A DNA stretch of 64,000 bases. It comes from Bimastos eiseni. Its lineage: Eukaryota > Annelida > Clitellata > Crassiclitellata > Lumbricidae. Under the pieces are notes generated by a model. It was not told the DNA's origin. It saw only the letters and a program-made list of their open reading frames with translations, and did no database searches. A program made the position numbers and the translations under genes. This document shows, piece after piece, positions 22,803 to 37,600 of the stretch (position 1 is the first letter of the stretch; each line of letters begins with the position of its first letter). The DNA is taken from the NCBI GenBank assembly GCA_959347315.1, contig OY365806.1:29804347-29868346 (forward strand), in the 5' to 3' direction.

Positions 22803-25800
22803 GTCCGTCAACAGCGTTTCGTTGATTATTTTTCACTTATTGTTATATGCTAATTAACTCTATTTAGCTGATTACTCTTCGTGAATGAGTTAATAGTTTT
22901 GTCTATTTGATCAGTTTATTGTGTACAAGAATTTTATTTTCTCGTAGGTAATTTGTGTATTTGATTCGTTAATATTATTTAATTGTGAGTTTACTTATAT
23001 AGAAATGAGTTGGCCAATATATTCCGCTGGTAACGTTGATTCATTAGTTTGCCATTAAGTCAATTTGCAGTGAATATGTCCATTAATGAGCAAGTTAGTA
23101 GGCAGTCAATTGGTCAGTTAGTCAGTCAACAAGGTTCAAGTCAATCAATAATGCAGTCCGTCAAACTTCAATCAAATCAGTGGGTCGTGTATCACTCAAT
23201 CAAAATCAGTCAATCAGTAAGTAAGTCAGTTAATCCATATACTTCCGTCAGTAGGCAATGATGATTGTTTATGCCTATATTTCGTGTTTATTAGCCAGCC
23301 ATCAGGTGTAATGGCTCAGGCGTCGACATCAACCTCTGCATAAATATATACTTCATGCAATAAGACAACAGGCAGAAGAACCGACTTGGAGCGATTTGGC
23401 TTCGGTTCCAATTCCGCTGTACATCCTTCCTTCCTTCCTTCCTTCCTTCCTTCCTTCCTTCCTTCCTTCCTTCCTTCCTCCTTCCCGCCTTCCCTCCCTC
23501 CCTTCCTCTCTCTCTCTCTCTCTCTCTCTTCCTCTCCCTGCCACCCTCTCTCACTTCTTCACCCCCTCTCTTCCCTCCCTCCGTCCTTCCACAAGTTCGC
23601 CTACCTATCCGTATGCATCGGTTGATGCGTGCATCTGTCTGTCTGTCCTGTCCGTCTCTTCATCCTCTCCTTTGTCTGTCTGGTGCATCGCTGTCTTATA
23701 CATCGTTCATGTCTATCATTGGACGTCATCCAACGCTGCAACATCGTCGTCGATGGCCTTAAGGCATCGCAAACAATTAACAGGTGACTTCGGCCAAAAT
23801 CCTCCCGTAAGACGGACACACACAGAGGCAGGCATGCAGACAGCCACGCACACAAACAACGTAAGCCTATACACGCATAAGTTTCATTCGGTTGTCGTCA
23901 TATCCAAAGCAAGGAGCAAGGACCAGGAATTCTGAGTCACGCATATATACGCATGTTTATATGCCCTATGCATGTAATCACGTGTACACCCATACACACA
24001 TGTAAGCATACATAGATACATACATTTACATATATGCATACATACACATACATGCATACATATACATTAATACATATACATGCATAATTGCATATACATA
24101 AATACGTCTATGCGTTCATTTATATGTATGTATGTCATAATTATGTAGGCCTATGTAGGTAAGCCTGTATGTATGTTTTTATTTAGGCCTATGCTTTTCA
24201 TGCATACATTCATATGTTGTTTTCCTTTATATATGTGCGTGTATGTGTGTGTGTATGTGTGTGTGTGTATGTATGTATGTAAGTATTTATTTTTTATAAA
24301 TAGGCCTATACGCGTGCCTATAATAGGGGTTCATTATCATCTTTTTGCTCATCTCTCAAATCTGACGTCTTTCGCCTTCGTTGGATTATAATGACCAGTG
24401 ATATATTCGTGAACTAGAAGTCGAACAGAATAATAATTTTTGATTCTCGTTCAGTAGAAGTAGAATAAAAATTATTTTAAGAACTGGAATAGAATAAAAA
24501 GTTAAATAGAGACCTCCCGAACATCCCGAATTGATTTCAGAACGAAATTTAATAAACATTTCAACGACAATTTATAAGGTTTTAGATTTAATTATGAGTT
24601 TGTCAAGTTTGTTGGCTGGCCGTAAAAAGAATGCTCTGTATGGAAATATTTGTTGAGAAAAATGGAAAGTGTCGATGTTTAGCGGTAAATTGCAAAACAG
24701 GAGACGATTTTCAGTTCTCTTGAATTTTGGAGCAGTAGAAGCAGCGTTTATCCCAAACTATCCCCATTGGCTGAAGCTTGATTTCAGCACCAGTATCTCA
24801 GGCCTACGTAGAGAGGATTTTCTCAATAGCCGGGATTTTATTAACTGGTCGTAGAAATAGGATGAAGCAATTTCTGGAGATTCAAGTATTTCTAAAAATG
24901 AACTCTATGATCATTGATTGGTGATACAGTATATAGACCGTTCCAATTAACAGTGTTTGTCACTTGTATACTTTACGTGTTAGTCTATATATGTGTAAAA
25001 TCGGTTTGGGACTGGAATAAAAGCTTAAATGAAACATTGCATTAATTAATATTGAGACAAGTGTGTGCAATATGCGCTAAACATGAAGACTGAGAAAAAC
25101 GGAACACTTGTCATTTACACGGGAAATTTTAAACAAAAACTGAAGTAGAAGTAGAAGTAAAATTATTTGGGAAGTAGAAGTAAAATGGCATAGACAGAAG
25201 TGAATAAGAAGTAGTGTTACATTTTTTAAGGAGTATAAGTAGAAGTAGAAGTAAAATCCATTAGAGAGAGAAGTGAATAAGAACTAGAAGTGAAATTAAT
25301 CAGAGAAGCAAAAATAACACTGACAATGACCTGTCTGCTTAGTTTAAGTGAAGAGTTCACTTATAAATTAATCCAACGAAGGCTAAAGATGACAGATCAA
25401 ATTTGATGGATTGATCGATGCCTGTATAATATATGGTACATATTTGTATGCATGCCTCCATAAGTCCATATACATAGTGCATCTGCATTCACGCATGGGC
25501 ATACATATCACATTGATATACAATTAGACATGTTACAGACATATGGCCCATATACCGATATAATGAATCATGTATCACTCGCACAGAGACAAATGTAATG
25601 GCGGAATACCATCAGAAAGCAATCGGATCTGTTGGCTGGTGATGTCCTAGCACCCGCAGATGATTGTATGTTAGCCAAGATACTGCAGCTGCAGACTATT
25701 GTACACGGTCGGGCGATGATCTGCTTTGTTGCCACGCAGCTGCAGCCTAAGCTGATTTCTTGTTTGGCGACGCCTCGTTATAATTATATAGCTGCGTTTA

Positions 25801-28800
25801 CTTTCCACGGAACATATATAACAGCGATAAGCGAATCCTATTTAAGTTTACCTTCTTGTTCTGCTTTTCATGCATCTTAACATTTATATAGCGCTCCACA
25901 AGAAGTGGTCTCGGAGGCGCATTTCGTTTTGTAGGTCTATGTATGAATGATGTCTATGCATGCATACAAAATTTTACTGGGGTCTAAAATACAAACGAAT
26001 ATGCATATATAGCGGATTATATGTAAGCGTATACACAATGTATACCTGCATTCGTTTAGGTCTACGTACAAATAATTAATTTTAAACCCTGCACCCATTT
26101 TGAAATAAAACACATTTCTAAGCTCCACTCCATCCTCAATGCGGATGCTAACTAATTGGTGGAGTTTAGAATTTGGATAGATTGCTTCCTTCATTCGTGA
26201 ATCCCTTCACTGGCTTCCATCACCTCAACGCATTCGTTTCAAGACCCTTGCGCTTATGCGTAACTGTCTCCTTGTGTCTGCTCCGCGTATACCTTATGGT
26301 GTTCAGCACTATTATAAGGTCTCCTTCATTCCGCATCGGGTTTACCGTTGTTCCTCCACCAGCGGACTTCTGATGGTTCCCCGCTCCATATAACTCACAT
26401 TAAGGATCACACCACGAACGAACGATCTGCAAGTATATCGCAGCCGATAAGGGACATCGCTCGAGTTGTATAATATCTGCGCAACGTGTGCTGCAAAGCT
26501 ACAACGGTGATTCTCGGTTCTGCGTGTAAATGGAGCGTGGAAACCTTTGTTTAAGTGAATAGCCTTATGCAATTGGTTCGTGCACTGGTAGAATAATGCG
26601 TAGGCTCCATAGTGATATAAATAAGAGTTCGGACTCAAGTTTCGAAATATATAAGTATACGGCAAAAGAATGATCACTTGGCTCTAGGGTTGCAAACATG
26701 TTGGTTTTTTGGTTATTTGGTTATAAAAAAATACGAAAAATGGCAATTTAAAAAAAATATTTTAATTTTATTTACTAATATTAGGCCTACTATTATATTG
26801 CTAAGTGTGTGTTATTCAGTCTGAAATCAAGCTAAATTATTTATAAAAACAAGTTGGAGCTCTTTTTCGTGCTGTGTTTGATGCTTTTTATAACAAAACT
26901 CTTGTGACAAAATTCAAAGGAAAATTAAAAACCAAATAAAACCAAAAAAGCCAAAAAAACAACTTTTGATTTTTTTAATCTTGGTTTTTTTGCACCTCTG
27001 CTTGGCTCCCGAGTTCTATTTGACCATACACCATGCAGTTAGTGTAGTCGTATATAGTCAACGAGGTAATAGTCGTGATCCCGGGGTAATGTGTAGTGAA
27101 AGAGACTGAAGAAAATGATGAACATTTATTGGTCTGTATACATAAACCAATGGGTGACGATAAGGAATCTGGTGTCGTCGAGAAACAAGTCAATTGAATC
27201 CATAGACGTACAATGAATAGTTAAACTAGCCATGCATGTCTGGTTCAAATATATACCGCCTCTACGGATTTTATTTCAGGATACCCAACTTGTTGTGAGA
27301 CGGACAGTTCTTTTACAAGACCGAGTTTTTCAGTATAGCTAGGCCCCCTATATATTAATTCGGTTGGTTCTGTTTAAGACTGTTCTTTTAGTGTTAGCAA
27401 TTCAGATCAGTTCTTTTCAAAGAACGCGATTTAAAAAACGCTTGTTTGTATAAATGAAGCCACCCATACGAATTTTTTTTCAAATACGGAGAGTTTCTGT
27501 ATTCTTCTTTATCGAACAGATCCTTAGCAAACAAGAGCTTCCTGTATCAACTATCAAGCCGACAGAACGGTTCTGCATACAGACTGAGAACCTCTGAATG
27601 TGACCATAAAGAACGGTTATTTTGGTTATAACCTATCGTAATTTATCCCCGAATGTTTTTTTAAAACGTATACTATGATACTAACAAACTCAACCATAAT
27701 AAGTTAGCTGACAACTATAACTTTTCACCTTCCTTCCAACAGCGTTTCAAGTTTTTCCAACAGCGTACAATACAAACAATCGATTAAGCGGATGCACATG
27801 CATACATATACTTAATTCAATCCATGAAGAGCAGTCCTTTTCAAGGTGAAGTTATCATAACGGCTATTAAGTAAGCAGAGGTATACATAGAGATTAAGTT
27901 TAAATCAATTTAGATTGCCTGAGAGGATATATCTATAGCTGTAGAGTGGTAGGCTAACGCAATTTTACTGCACCTTCACGGGACAGAAAAAACAAGACAA
28001 TGCATGCAAGATAACTAAGGCGTATTTCACAGTAAAGCAACCAGGCAAGACAAGCATGAGCACGCAACTAAGGCAGGAGATTTATAAACATGTGAGTCTT
28101 ATGCCATACGACACGATAAAAATTACGATGAAGACAACAGAAGACATGACATACAAGACAATTTATAAGGCAAAAGAAGATATGACAAGATCAGATAGAA
28201 CACCACACAAGACAATGCAATTAAGGCAAGAAGAGGCGCTACATGCCAGACAACACAAGCCGATCAGTTGCAAGAAGGCCATGACAAGGGAGACGAGACA
28301 TGGCGAGTCAATTTAAGACCTTCACAGCAGACTAGACAAAACAACAAGATTTGCAATTGTTCTTTGGCAAGAGCGTGCCAATCACAGTCTTGTATAAGAT
28401 TGATGACAGCCTAGTAGGCCTACGTCCTCGTCATAGTCACATATGTCCAAAGTTTTCTGATTAGCTCAGACTGTTGTGACATGAGTCGTCTTTGCCCCGA
28501 CCCCGACGTCAGTTACCCTTCAACCCTTTCTAAATTGCTCTATCTATGTCTGTTCCTAAGGACCCTAACCCTAAAAGGGTTTCGAGCAGTTTGGCGAGGC
28601 GCTCTTCACCCTCAAATTAGCGTGCAAGATGAATTGGGGTTTTATGAGGTCGTTTATCACTGACGTCATTTGTTTGGGTTGACCTCGGCGTGGGGCGAAG
28701 AGTGCTATGCTGCAGATGGGTGCGGTCGTAAGCCCGTGTGTTAGGCGCTGCTAGGGTAAGTGTGGTCGATCGTTTGGAATACTAAACTAAACTGCACAGA

Positions 28801-31800
28801 GAAGTTGATCTTTTGATTTGGGATGGCTATTAGAGTTAAGATGATATGACATCAGCTCCCCCTCTCTCTCTTTCTCTCTTTCTCTCTCGCTCTCTGTCTG
28901 TCTCTGTCTCTGTCTCTATCTGTCTGTCTCTCTCTCTCTCACTATTCGTTTTCTCTCACTATTCGCTCTCTCACTATTCGCTCTCTCTCTCTCTCACACA
29001 CACTATTCGCTCTCTCTATTTATCTCTCGGTCTATGTTGTTCTGCTTCTATGTCTGTCTCTGTCTGTCTGTCTGTTGTCTCTTTCTGTCTGTTTCTATCT
29101 GTTTCTGTCTGTCTTTGGCTGGCTCTTTCTCTGTATATCTATCTCTCTATTAATAAAGATAGACCGTTTTATTCTGATACTATTTATGACAATAATTTAG
29201 ACAATTCTACATATAGCTTTATATTATGGCTAAAACATTACATTGAGATCGTTACATTTTTTAAAGAAAAGTACATCTATAACTGGTTAGTAACTTAGAT
29301 AGCAAGAAGCAAGTTACGCAAGTCATACATTTCTTTAGACAACAGGACATTAACTCAGACCAATTATAGGCCATAATTACATGCAACAGGAAATAGACAA
29401 TGCAAACAACGCTAATTACCTACTTATCAGTGCATTAATTAACTAAAACTGCGTAGAAAGACCATGACATGGATAATTAATTGACATTTAATAGAAACGT
29501 TGCGTTAATTCAGACGGTTATAACTAGCGTATTAAGACTGATTCCATGAATAACGGTTACGGCATTATTAAGGGCATAATAAGCACATGAAGCCTGATGA
29601 AGACTGTCTGATAATATAAGATTATTAGCCTATGGAGGGTTAGTTCAAAGGTTTCAACTCTCCGTCGGAAAGGAAGGTGTTTATAATGGGGCGAGGGAGA
29701 GGAGTCAGCGTCGTATACGCAGAAGCTATAGGGAAGTCAGTGTTTTTGTGTTTCTGTGTGTCTGCGTCTATCGATATATGTCTGTGTATATATTCGTGTA
29801 TGTATTTGTGTCTGTCTCTGTCTCATCGCCTTGACCCCCCCCCCCCCCGGATTTCGACCTGGCACCGGAACGAAACGAGAGACTTGGCTATTGCGAACTT
29901 GATTTGGTATAGGGCCGTTGAATTAGCTGGTTTCTCTGACTTGGCTTTTGTGAGCGATGAGAGATTTTCGAAGATTTACGTTACATTACATTATCTTGTA
30001 CACTCGATGTAGGCTATGGTGTCCAGTTTTAAGCCAAGTTCGCTAGAAGCGCCAGTGGCATAGAAATCTGCCCAAGCACAAAGTCTTCTCAGAGAATTGA
30101 ACCCAGACCTCAGCTGGGCTGAAGAAGCTCTCATACTATTACCGCTGAGAGCACGCTTCAAGTAGAGTCTGATTGAGTGATTGAGTGGAGAGGGGGGCGT
30201 TCGGAAGGGACGGCGTCTGTCGCGTGGTTTCGGTTTAATTGTAGTAATTGATCGGCTGTTTCGTTGTAATTGCTCTGCTGAAATATACGCCTTCCCCTTT
30301 TTACCACAACTTTCGTTGCCGCAGAGCAGCGTTTATTTCAGCTTCCGGAAATCCTCTGGATGGGTGGGGGAAAATGCTCGGAAGATGTCGGAGTCAATGA
30401 TGGAATATAATACTTCTGGCTCTGTTCGTCTCTTCCACCTCTCCGCCCCTCTACTTCCGTGCCTCTGTCTCTCCCTTCACCCTTCCATTCGTTCCTCCTT
30501 CTCCTTTCCCATACGACGACCTTCCATCCCATTTTCTCTCTCACACCCTTCGTTCGACCATCCATTCGTTTATCCGGCTGCTCCTCCCTGTGCCTTACAC
30601 GTCTATCCGTCTGTCTTTCTTTTCGTTTATCCGTTCGTCTGTCACTCATTCCTTTCGTTCGCACGTCCGTCTGTCTGTGTCTTTGTGTGTGCCTCCCTGG
30701 CTCTCTCTCTTTCCCTCTCTCTACCTACTCCTTTCCTCCGTGTGCTTGTGAATGTCTGCCGTGTTGACTGTAATACCTCGGGCGAAACTGGCGCGGTCAC
30801 CAATTGCTGTGTTCATCATGTTACTAATCCCAGCACAGGTTGTTGTCTCCAATGAGTCCATTCTCAATGGCCTGCAGAGGTAAGTTAATGATAATGGCAG
30901 ATATAACTAAGGCTAGGCTATAGTAAGCTAAGTTATGACAAGCTAAGCTATAAGGCACGACCTGCAGTGTTGTGGTGCGTCATTATTAAGCTTAGACAAT
31001 GCGAGAAAGGGTTTATTAAACTAACGCTTAGGTAAAGTAAGATATGGTCCAATAATGTATGGTGGGTTAAGTCAAAAATATCTAAGGTATGGCAAGATAT
31101 GTGGTAAGATATGGTAAGTTATCTTAAGGTATGGTATAGTAAGACAAGCTAAGATGACCAGTGTCTCAACAACTGTGCACCATGTTATCTCGCAAACAAC
31201 ACCAGGCCACTATCAGATGAGCTCTGCAGATCCGACTGCGATCATCAAAATCATCTAACATGTTCGTAGTTCGTACCAAGAACGTAGAAAACAGTGGGAG
31301 ACCGGGCCTGGAACTGTCTCCCCGCAACCATTCAGGGAATCAAATCCTTCCCCGCTTTAAACAAAAGTCAAAACTATACTATATACATAATGACGAAACA
31401 AATTTTTTTACAATTTTTTATATTATATTTGCGCCGACAGCGAACTGTCATGTGCTGCACCATAGAAGAAATATATATATATAATATATATATATAATAT
31501 ATATATATAATATATATATATATATAATATATAGCTTGCTACCGACGGAGCTCCATAAGTGATCGTAATTACAATTATTACAATGCTGTTGTAGCAAGCT
31601 AAGGTAAGGCCGTGGCAGCTCTCAATAAGTTAGACAATTCTAGGTAGGTATATAATGTAAGGTAGGGTATAAGGTCAGGTAAGGTTTGGTCCATGTATGG
31701 TGTAAGGTGGTATGGTTTGGGAAGATAACGCGTGATGCTTACATAGCGTATGTTACTATAATTATGATGTTATCAGTTGAATGTTACATTCTGACCAAAC

Positions 31801-34531
31801 TGTAACAGCCATAGTGCTAGTGAGGAGACAGAGGAGCCTCTTAGGGATAATCTTACTATAGGTGCTGTATAAATACCCAGATAACTAGCCAGATTAATGG
31901 CCAGAAAAATGGTCAGATAAATACCCAGCTAATAGCCAGATAAATACCAAGATAAATAGTCACATTAAATAGCAAAAAACATAGCCAGATAAATACCCAG
32001 AAGAATACCTCACAAAATAGCTAGATAAATAACCAGATAAATAAAATACCCAGCTAAAGACACGGATGAGTAGGGAAATAAATACCCAGCCAAACAGCCA
32101 CACAAGTAGCCAGATAAATACCTAGAAATATACCAGATAAATAGCCGGATAGATAACCAGATAAATATCGAATGAATGAATATATTGCGCTTGTCGTGTA
32201 GTCCAGTAATAACTTGAGAAGGGGCCTAGGAGGGCATGCATGGAGGACTTTCGAGAAGTTCTTCGAAGCTTTGGCGTCTCCTCAACATTTGGTTCCCACG
32301 CACACATTGCACACATGCTAATAACTCAGTTGGAGTCAATTCAGTCGACGCTTTCAGCATCTGTAAAGACAGTGCTGCGCAATTCATTAACACCATCATC
32401 ATTGTCATTCATATCGTAATCATCATCATCAATATTATCGTCGTCATTGTCATTTGTCGTCATCATCATTGTTATTATCGTCATACGTCGTCACCGCAAT
32501 CGCGACTTGTGTGAAGACTGAATTTCCATTCTTATCGGTCACGAATTATCGAGTGCTTTCTTCTGTTTAGTCAAGGTCCTGCTGACATAATACGATGGCC
32601 CTATACGCATATATATATATATACATAAACAAAATTTCTGTTTCCTTTGCACGAACAACAGCTTTGATAACCAGACACATTCGATAAATATATCCAACGA
32701 ATAAATGGGTTTAGTTTCGCGCTGTTAGTGTAAGCACCAACGCGTGACCTCTGACTTATTCACTTGAATAACTTCGTACTGATAATATGCTTTCTTATGT
32801 TTATCTTTTCAGTTATTCCTCTTTACTCCTATTTTGGAACAAATTAAATGTTCCGTTTTAACGCTATGAGCCTACATTTGTCTTTGTGTATTGCTATACA
32901 TTCGTAGGCACATGCAGGGTCACTTAATTCGTCTCTGTCTATCCATACTTTATACCTGAGCTTTCTCTTTTATTGCACATACCATTTGCCTTTGTCGACA
33001 TACAGTTTTTCTCTGTCATCTGCATTCACGTTGTCATCGTATCGTATCTTTACCTTCTGTAGCCTTACAATCTACCTATGTATGCCTCTACATGCTATAG
33101 CATGGCGGTATACCGTCACGCAAACCTTTACCTCTTCGACTTTCGATTTTAGTTACATACCTTTATAACCATCTTTCTTATCTTCATCGTTACATTTATC
33201 TGTACCAATTGGCAGTTGCCGACTTCTTCACTTAAGTTTCTCGCATCGTCATTCGTCATAATTAAGTTTATTACCTGTAGATATTTTCTATTCCATGCAG
33301 AATTTCGAACGACAGCGGATGCAAGAGCGGCATCCACAACAACCGCATCTCTATCGACGACCCATACGTCCAGAACATCATTCCAAGCGCTCCTGGAAGA
33401 GGAGGAGACCATGGAGGAGGTGGAGGAGGCCGCCGTGGGAGAGGACAAAGAGGATCAGGAGAAGGAGTAGCAGTGACCCACTTGTCGCCCGATAGACCAT
33501 CCCTGGTGGCTGTCGATGCGGAAGGCGATGGCTTCGACCCCCATCCGATGCAGCCGACCAGAACCACTGTCGACGATCAGTACCCGTTCGTCGATTGGGT
33601 CAGTAGACGGTCAAACATAAGTAACGTAACATCTGATGCGTGTGTGTGCATGTGTGTCTCTGTGTGTGTTTGTGTGTGTGTTTGTGTGTGTGTTTGTGTG
33701 TGTGTTTGTGTGTGTGTTTGTGTGTGTGTTTGTGTGTGTGTTTGTGTGTGTGTTTGTGTGTGTGTTTGTGTGTGTGGGGGGGGGGGGAGTGTGCGCATGT
33801 GCGTGTGCGAGTGCGTGTGTGTGTGTGTGCGTGTGTGGACTATGTTGATCGAGATACAGATGCTAGGCAATGTTGATGCATTGCATAGCATAGCATCAGC
33901 ATTACAACTACAGCACTTGGTATGTATACGCGGATTAACACGAATCTCTGCGATTTTTATTACAACTACAACAGGCTTACACTAATATATGGGACAGGAT
34001 ATATGCATTTCGTCGTATGCGATGACAGACAGACAGACATACAGACAGACAGCCATAGAGAGATCAAATCACACATTACGGGCACATAAACACATGCACG
34101 CTCAAAGACAATCAGACCTACAACCAGACTGACAACCACACATTCTTTGAATTGCTTTCAGACACACACACACATACACCGACAGGCAGACGCAGCCAAA
34201 CGGATATGTAGACATACAGACACGCAGACATGTAAGCATACGCACACACACCCACACTTATGCGAACAGAGTAGAAGATTGCACCAATTTACTGTATCGT
34301 TTTCTCCATGTCATAAGTTCGCATGCACGCGGAAATTCAAACGTATCTCAATCAGAAAAATTGATCTGTAATTAAGAGTAATTATTAGCACAGAATGTCC
34401 AACTATCATAAATCTCTTCCACGCATCGTGCACATGATAGATTCTTCTCAACAAGACCACTGTCTACATATTTTATCAATATTAATCAGACATATTCAAC
34501 GCATGCCTGTGTTAGATTGTGTGTATATGTG

Positions 34532-34607
<76 letters not shown>

Positions 34608-37600
34608 CGTGAATGAGTAAGATACTTTTATAGCGATCATTTACATAGAAACTTTTGTAATGCTTAGAACACGTCCATTGCATGCATTAACATAATAAAC
34701 AAAATGTAGACTATACTATATACCATATATACTAAATATCATATACCATATATCATATACCTTATGTCATATATACCATATATCATGAGAAGAATACTCT
34801 CACGTTTAAATGTTTGCAGATGTTGTTTATATCGCTGATATAAAAAACCATACATTGAAACCGTACATTGCAGATTAGCTATTCGAAGGCTATTAATAAT
34901 AGAACTTAAATATAATATATCATGTAGTTGCGATAATTAAATAATAATATAATATTAACTATATATATATATATATATATATGACGTATCCTATATTTTA
35001 AAACTGCGCAGATATCAGACCCCTTCCTCCTACCCTCATCATCCCTCAGCGGCCTATAATTGAAGAGTTGAAGGTCGAATCTTCCCTCCTCCTCCTCCTC
35101 TTCCAATGGGTTCTAAACCCCAAGAACGACCAAGTAATGTATCGCGAGGGGACCGCAATAATTGCTCTTTCGTCTAATCGACAACATACGATACCCACGA
35201 AACGTTCCGCACCCTCTTTACATCCGCAGATATTGCGATGGGGTAGGGTTGACGCAAGAGAGATAGGGAGGGAGATAGAGAGGGAGAGAAAGAGGGAGAG
35301 AGAGAGCGAGAGCAGCGGAGGAAGAGGAGGAGGAGGAGGCTATGGTGGTGATGATGGGACTGGATATCGGTTTCATTGCGCTGCGTCAAGTGGGAGGGAG
35401 ACAGGATGATCGTTCTCGTCTCCAAACCGAGAGATTAACACGACTGAACCCGAGAGGGCACGAGGCGGACAATAGAACAGGCACACAGGCATACTGAAAG
35501 ACACACATTATTGCTAGAAAATAAAACTAGGCGTATGGAGCGATCGACGGATGGATGGATGGCTGGACACCCAAGCTTACAGAGTGGCACGACTTACATG
35601 CGTACGCATGCACAGACTTAGACATAGAGGGACACAGAGATAAATTACGAATGCACACAGAAACACAGATGGCAGACAAACCGATACGCACGCAGACATA
35701 CAAGTAGGAAGATATGACAGCAGACAGACATGATCACAGGCATACACGAACACAGGTAGACAGACATACACATAGGCAAGAGTCAGAAAGCAAGCAGACC
35801 GACATACAGCTATACAGGCAGACAGATATCCACGCAAACAAACGCACAGACAGACACACGTACATGCAGCTGGAGAAAGATAGAGACAGGTCCCCGGATA
35901 GACAGAAACCAGACAAGAACTCGACCCTATGACAGATGCGCACCCGTCGCCTTTACCCATCCATCGGCGCCTCTTTAATCTGTTCCCGTTCCACGTTCTT
36001 TATCTTGTTTCCCGTTCTTTATCTCGGTTCCGGCTCGGCTGTTGATGATTGGCCTATTAGAAGCGGAACCGTTTCAAAGGACCGCGTAATTCAGTCTCTT
36101 TCCGGGCTTCGGTCGTATTCCACGACGAAGCACAGCATCGGATTTCAATCGGTTCACGGACCTAAACAGACGTATCCAGGGTGTGCTGCAGTCAGTTGTA
36201 CACAGGGAAAAAACCAGACAACACCGTGTCCAACCAGACAATGCTATTGACACTAGATCCTACTACTACGCTTCCCGCTTCCTCCACGGGATCACTCTAT
36301 CCCTCGTTGAAGAGTCATGTCCACATACGTTTCGCTTCCGCCATTAGGTTTCACCCACTGGTTTAGAATATCTCCCTTTAAAGATACATTTATCCCATTG
36401 ATAAATGGACGTTTCGCTTTTGCACCAGCTCTATCTCTTTCTGACGATCAATCATGCTTTCGGGCTGCAATTCGCCATCCACTACACATTGGCACCCTCA
36501 CCATATGGGCCTATACTGACTGAACGAAGTTTTATTTAGATTATTTTAACGGAAATATAATTTACCGATTTGGGTATACATGTATGTACATGTATGCTGC
36601 CTTGTCATGCCAGGCTTCTTGTCTTGCCTTGCAATGCTTATTCTTGCCCTGCCTTATGTATACTGCCTTGCCTTGTTTACATTTGTGGCTTGCATTGCCT
36701 TGTCTTGCCTTGCTCTGCTGCGCCTGTCTCGTCTTGCATAACTTCCACAAATGAACTTTCTTGATGGCAGTAAAAATGGCGAGATTACGATTATCGTATA
36801 CATTCCATAATTTTATAGCTTTTTATCTAATTTCATTTCATCTTCTCACATCTCAGCTTAGATGAACCGGCATAAATTATTGCTTCTTTATCTTCTGTGA
36901 TCAGAGGAACTACCCAGGCCAGTACTACGCAGTACACGATTCCAAGAAGTATGGGGAAATAGGAGACTATGGGGAGCGGAGCGTGCAGTCTGTTGATTAC
37001 CTACCGCAGTCAGGAGGGCACTACGATTGCCCTCCAGTGGCGGCAACCTACCCCACAGGGCTTTATCCTGGAAGTGGACAGGCTCCACCGTTTTGTCAAC
37101 CATCACCATCTGGTACGACAATCATGGTAAGATATTGGGGTCACGTGACTGCTTCCTTGCGTGGTTATTTACTCGTCAGATCCTGCTTTATCTTAACTGG
37201 CTTACATGTACTTACTTCTGATTGCTAACTTACTATTTACTGATGGGCAGGTGAGTGGGTGGATGGATGAATGGATGGATGGGTTCGTTGGTTGTTGGGT
37301 AGGGAAATGGATGGATAGATGAGTGAATGGATGGATGAACAAGTGTGTGTAGTAATGCGTAGGCCCTCTAAATTGGCCGGCTCGTTACCGAGTGGACTGA
37401 CCTAGCTTACTTAAGCAGAGTTTACATATAATATCGTCATTCCAATAATAATACCATCTTGTGTTGTCTAACATTTTAAAATGAAGACTGGGTCTGTTGG
37501 CCGAGTTACACACTACACATTATCCGTCTGCTGCCAGACCCCAGCTGAGTAGTGGACGGATGTTCGGTGGCCAGATCAATTGTCCATTTATTTCGGAGTC

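Larger units (their letters stand above)
22803..33300. other. MITF-like intron 1 (10.5 kb), mostly unique AT-rich DNA
   Basis: No further exon was recognised. Simple repeats include (CTTC)n at about 23424-23480, (TC)n at about 23503-23530, a GT/GTAT tract at about 24225-24285, GAAGTAGAAGTA runs at about 25140-25290, CT-rich sequence at 28857-29140, a C14 run at about 29836, (TA)n at about 31470-31535, and a 12-bp degenerate repeat (AGCCAGATAAAT-like) at about 31865-32170. LINE and SINE remnants are listed separately. Confidence 0.6.

Noticed and set aside
33577..33891. His/Thr- and Cys/Val-rich frames over the GT repeat
   Set aside because: Simple-sequence artefacts.
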